DNA of 15,787 bases from JAZLIL01 sp045617405 (GTDB lineage Bacteria; Bacillota; Clostridia; Lachnospirales; Lachnospiraceae). Below, piece after piece: positions 13,887 to 15,787 of the stretch. The position numbers were made by a program, and so were the translations under genes. The stretch spans positions 1 to 15,787 of the forward strand of contig JAZLIL010000210.1 of NCBI GenBank assembly GCA_045617405.1. The letters run 5' to 3'. The notes beneath the pieces are model-generated. The model did no database searches and was not told the origin of the DNA. It was given only the letters and a program-made list of their open reading frames with translations. Numbering within the stretch: position 1 is the first letter of the stretch; each line of letters begins with the position of its first letter.

Positions 13887-14313
13887 TGCCTGCACCTCCC
13901 TCAAAATCAGCTTTTGAAACGATCTTACACTTTACGGGAAGCTTATGAGTTGCAAGTCTTAATGCCTCTCTTGCTACTTCCTCGCTTACGCCTGCGATCT
14001 CAAACATTACGCGGCCGGGCTTAACAACGCTAACCCAGTACTCTACAGTTCCTTTACCGGAACCCATACGTGTTTCAGCAGGCTTTGTTGTGATGGGCTT
14101 GTCGGGGAAAATCTTGATCCAAACCTGACCACCACGCTTGATGTAACGTGTCATTGCGATACGGGCTGCCTCAATCTGATTTGACTTAACCCATGCGGGC
14201 TCGGTAGCGATGATACCATAATCACCGTATGTTAATGTGTTACCTCTCTGAGCCTTTCCTCTCATGGTGCCACGGAACTGCTTTCTTCTTTTTACTCTCT
14301 TAGGCATTAACAT
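13876..14313 (-). CDS. rplP: 50S ribosomal protein L16
   Basis: 50S protein that organises the A-site tRNA region. The 145 residues run MLMPKRVKRRKQFRGTMRG..., with GSGKGTVEYWVSVVKPGRVMFE in the middle and EALRLATHKLPVKCKIV near the end. The C-terminal tail (about 137-145) is acidic and slightly longer than in some species. Start at 14313 matches the family's ML(L/M)PKRV; GGGAG inside the end of rpsC serves as ribosome site at a rather long 12-base spacing. Only two bases separate it from the rpsC stop, and its own 3' end overlaps rpmC. Confidence 0.98.
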   Translation of the reverse strand: MLMPKRVKRRKQFRGTMRGKAQRGNTLTYGDYGIIATEPAWVKSNQIEAARIAMTRYIKRGGQVWIKIFPDKPITTKPAETRMGSGKGTVEYWVSVVKPGRVMFEIAGVSEEVAREALRLATHKLPVKCKIVSKADFEGGAGSEE

Positions 14314-14315
14314 AA

Positions 14316-14975
14316 TTATCTATCGCTCCCTTCCTTTTTATTCTTCTTGGTGGGAAGTACTTCACCGTGATAGATCCAAACCTTAACGCCAACCTTACCA
14401 TAGGTTGTGTCTGCCTCTGCAAAACCGTAATCGATGTCTGCACGTAAGGTCTGAAGCGGGATAGTACCATCACTGTAGGTCTCTGAACGAGCCATATCGG
14501 CACCACCCAGACGTCCTGAGCACTTAGTCTTGATTCCCTTTGCACCGGACTTCATAGTCCTTGACATAGCCGACTTCATAGCTCTTCTGAATGATACACG
14601 GTTCTCAAGCTGCTGAGCAATGTTCTCTGCAACAAGCTGAGCATTGTTATCAGGTCTCTTGATCTCCTTGATTTCAAGGTTAAGCTTCTTTGTTGTAAGC
14701 TTGGCAACCTCTGCCTTTAAGTCCTCGATGTCCTTACCACCCTTGCCGATTACAACACCGGGCTTAGCGGTATGAACGATAACCTTTAACTTGTCGGAAG
14801 CACGCTCGATTTCAATGTTCGAAACGCCTGCGCTGTAAAGCTTCTTCTTTAAAAACTCTCTGATCTTATAATCTTCTACAAGACAATCAGCAAAATCTGC
14901 ATCTGCATACCACTTGGATTCCCAGCCGCTGATAACGCCGACTCTCAAGCCATGAGGATTAACTTTCTGACCCAT
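14316..14975 (-). CDS. rpsC: 30S ribosomal protein S3
   Basis: 30S head protein lining the mRNA entry channel. The 219-residue product begins MGQKVNPHGLRVGVISGWESKWYA, has a type II KH domain with the GKGG loop at 77-80, and the C-terminal domain SGRLGGADMARSETYSDGTIPLQTLRADIDYG. The tail ends in a lysine-rich stretch. Length is normal. It lies 13 bp after rplV. Confidence 0.99.
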   Translation of the reverse strand: MGQKVNPHGLRVGVISGWESKWYADADFADCLVEDYKIREFLKKKLYSAGVSNIEIERASDKLKVIVHTAKPGVVIGKGGKDIEDLKAEVAKLTTKKLNLEIKEIKRPDNNAQLVAENIAQQLENRVSFRRAMKSAMSRTMKSGAKGIKTKCSGRLGGADMARSETYSDGTIPLQTLRADIDYGFAEADTTYGKVGVKVWIYHGEVLPTKKNKKEGSDR

Positions 14976-14988
14976 AATGATCTCCTCC

Positions 14989-15375
14989 TTATCTCTCGTT
15001 CAGAACAACAGTGATGTGGCTCATTCTCTTTAAGATCTTGTAAGCCCTGCCCTGTGCTCTCGGGTGCCATCTCTTCATTGTGGGAGCCTCATTTGCGTAG
15101 CACTCCTCAATGTAGAGCTTTGCGGGATCCATGTTGTTATTGTTCTCAGCATTTGCGATTGCTGACTTTAATAATTTCTCTATTACTGTTGAAGCATATC
15201 TCGGATTGTAAGCCAAAATACCGAGTGCTGTCTGTACATCCTTGCCTCTGATTGCATCAAGTACGAAGCAGGCCTTCTGAACGGATACACGTGCGTATGA
15301 AATCTTTGCAGACGGTCTTGTGTCCTTGTTCGCATTTCTTTCTCTCTTGATCTGCGATCTATGTCCCTTAGCCAT
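14989..15375 (-). CDS. rplV: 50S ribosomal protein L22, N-terminally extended
   Basis: 50S protein whose beta-hairpin reaches the exit tunnel; changes there give macrolide resistance in other species. The core ISYARVSVQKACFVLDAIRGKDVQTAL begins near residue 25, and the hairpin AYKILKRMSHITVVL ends the protein. The hairpin region looks normal. At 128 residues it exceeds the roughly 110 of Bacillus, because of a basic N-terminal extension (MAKGHRSQIKRERNANKDTR). A good SD is placed before the ATG at 15375, which supports the extended start. It is 26 bp after rpsS. Confidence 0.97.
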   Translation of the reverse strand: MAKGHRSQIKRERNANKDTRPSAKISYARVSVQKACFVLDAIRGKDVQTALGILAYNPRYASTVIEKLLKSAIANAENNNNMDPAKLYIEECYANEAPTMKRWHPRAQGRAYKILKRMSHITVVLNER

Positions 15376-15401
15376 GGATGAAACCTCCTTTCAAAACGAT
15401 G

Positions 15402-15680
15402 TTATTTCTTACCCTTCTTTTCATCTTTTCCGTGTCCGCGGTAAGTTCTTGTTGCAACGAACTCACCGAGTTTGTGTCCAACCATGTCTTCTGTTACATA
15501 AACCGGAACATGCTTTCTTCCATCATGAACTGCGAATGTGTAGCCTACGAACTGAGGGAAGATGGTAGAACGACGGGACCATGTCTTGATGACCTGCTTG
15601 TCACCTGACTTTATCATTGCGTCAACCTTCTTAAGCAGATGCTCGTCTGCGGAGGGACCCTTCTTTAATGAACGTGCCAT
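15402..15680 (-). CDS. rpsS: 30S ribosomal protein S19
   Basis: 30S head protein forming a pair with S13 near the A-site finger. The 92 residues start MARSLKKGPSADEHLLKKV, carry KTWSRRSTIFPQFVGYTFAVHDGRKHVPVYVTEDMVGHKLGEF and end in FVATRTYRGHGKDEKKGKK. Length and motifs are standard. It lies 17 bp after the rplB stop, with AGGAGG before the ATG. Confidence 0.99.
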   Translation of the reverse strand: MARSLKKGPSADEHLLKKVDAMIKSGDKQVIKTWSRRSTIFPQFVGYTFAVHDGRKHVPVYVTEDMVGHKLGEFVATRTYRGHGKDEKKGKK

Positions 15681-15697
15681 TTATTCTTCCTCCTATA

Positions 15698-15787
15698 TTA
15701 TTTCGATAATGCCTTACCATCGCGACGTCTGATGATAAGCTTATTGGACTTCTTATGCTTTGCACGGGTCTTAAGACCAAGTGCAGG
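15698..15787 (-). CDS. rplB: 50S ribosomal protein L2 (partial, C-terminal end only)
   Basis: Only the last 29 codons and the TAA are in the window; the gene enters from the right edge. The translated end, PALGLKTRAKHKKSNK followed by LIIRRRDGKALSK, is the conserved basic tail of L2, a peptidyl-transferase-centre assembly protein. Its place before rpsS fits the S10 operon order. Confidence 0.95.
   Translation of the reverse strand, partial: PALGLKTRAKHKKSNKLIIRRRDGKALSK

Noticed and set aside
1..15787. Mobile element, CRISPR, defence or novel enzymatic system
   Set aside because: Almost all of the sequence is explained by conserved housekeeping genes in canonical order, with no transposase, phage, repeat-spacer array or foreign-looking segment.

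Overview
This window holds the S10-spc-alpha ribosomal protein supercluster of a low-to-mid GC Firmicute, followed by the start of an energy-coupling factor (ECF) vitamin/metal transporter operon. Every gene I can support is on the minus strand, so transcription runs from position 15787 down to 1. The order rplQ, ecfA1, ecfA2, ecfT after the alpha operon, rpsD (S4) inside the alpha operon, a zinc-type S14, a four-cysteine Adk and an enlarged L17 together point to Clostridia, most likely Lachnospiraceae (Butyrivibrio/Roseburia-like). The family is an inference from protein character; I could not run a database search.

Layout in the direction of transcription: the tail of rplB, then rpsS-rplV-rpsC-rplP-rpmC-rpsQ (end of the S10 operon); rplN-rplX-rplE-rpsN-rpsH-rplF-rplR-rpsE-rpmD-rplO-secY (spc operon); a 130-bp gap with two hairpins; adk-map-infA; a 267-bp gap with a good promoter candidate; rpmJ; a 225-bp gap with a strongly structured RNA leader; rpsM-rpsK-rpsD-rpoA-rplQ (alpha operon); a strong intrinsic terminator; a tandem 33-bp repeat; then ecfA1-ecfA2-ecfT, the last gene running off the left edge.

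The genes work together in ribosome assembly (19 whole ribosomal proteins plus the end of L2), initiation (IF1), transcription (RNA polymerase alpha), protein export (SecY), nascent-chain processing (methionine aminopeptidase) and adenylate balance (Adk). The Ecf genes encode the shared energizing module of ECF importers. Intergenic gaps inside the ribosomal clusters are mostly 1-33 bp with strong Shine-Dalgarno (SD) sequences, and rplP/rpmC overlap. Several starts are non-ATG (rpmC and rpsQ GTG, rplE TTG).

The coding content is ordinary and I see no defence system, mobile element, CRISPR array or tRNA/rRNA gene. The most interesting signals are non-coding: a compact cloverleaf-like RNA fold and a possible alternative-pairing switch just upstream of rpsM (probably an S4-type autoregulatory leader), paired hairpins between secY and adk, and the 33-bp tandem repeat abutting the rplQ terminator. 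No stretch longer than 300 bp lacks a gene.
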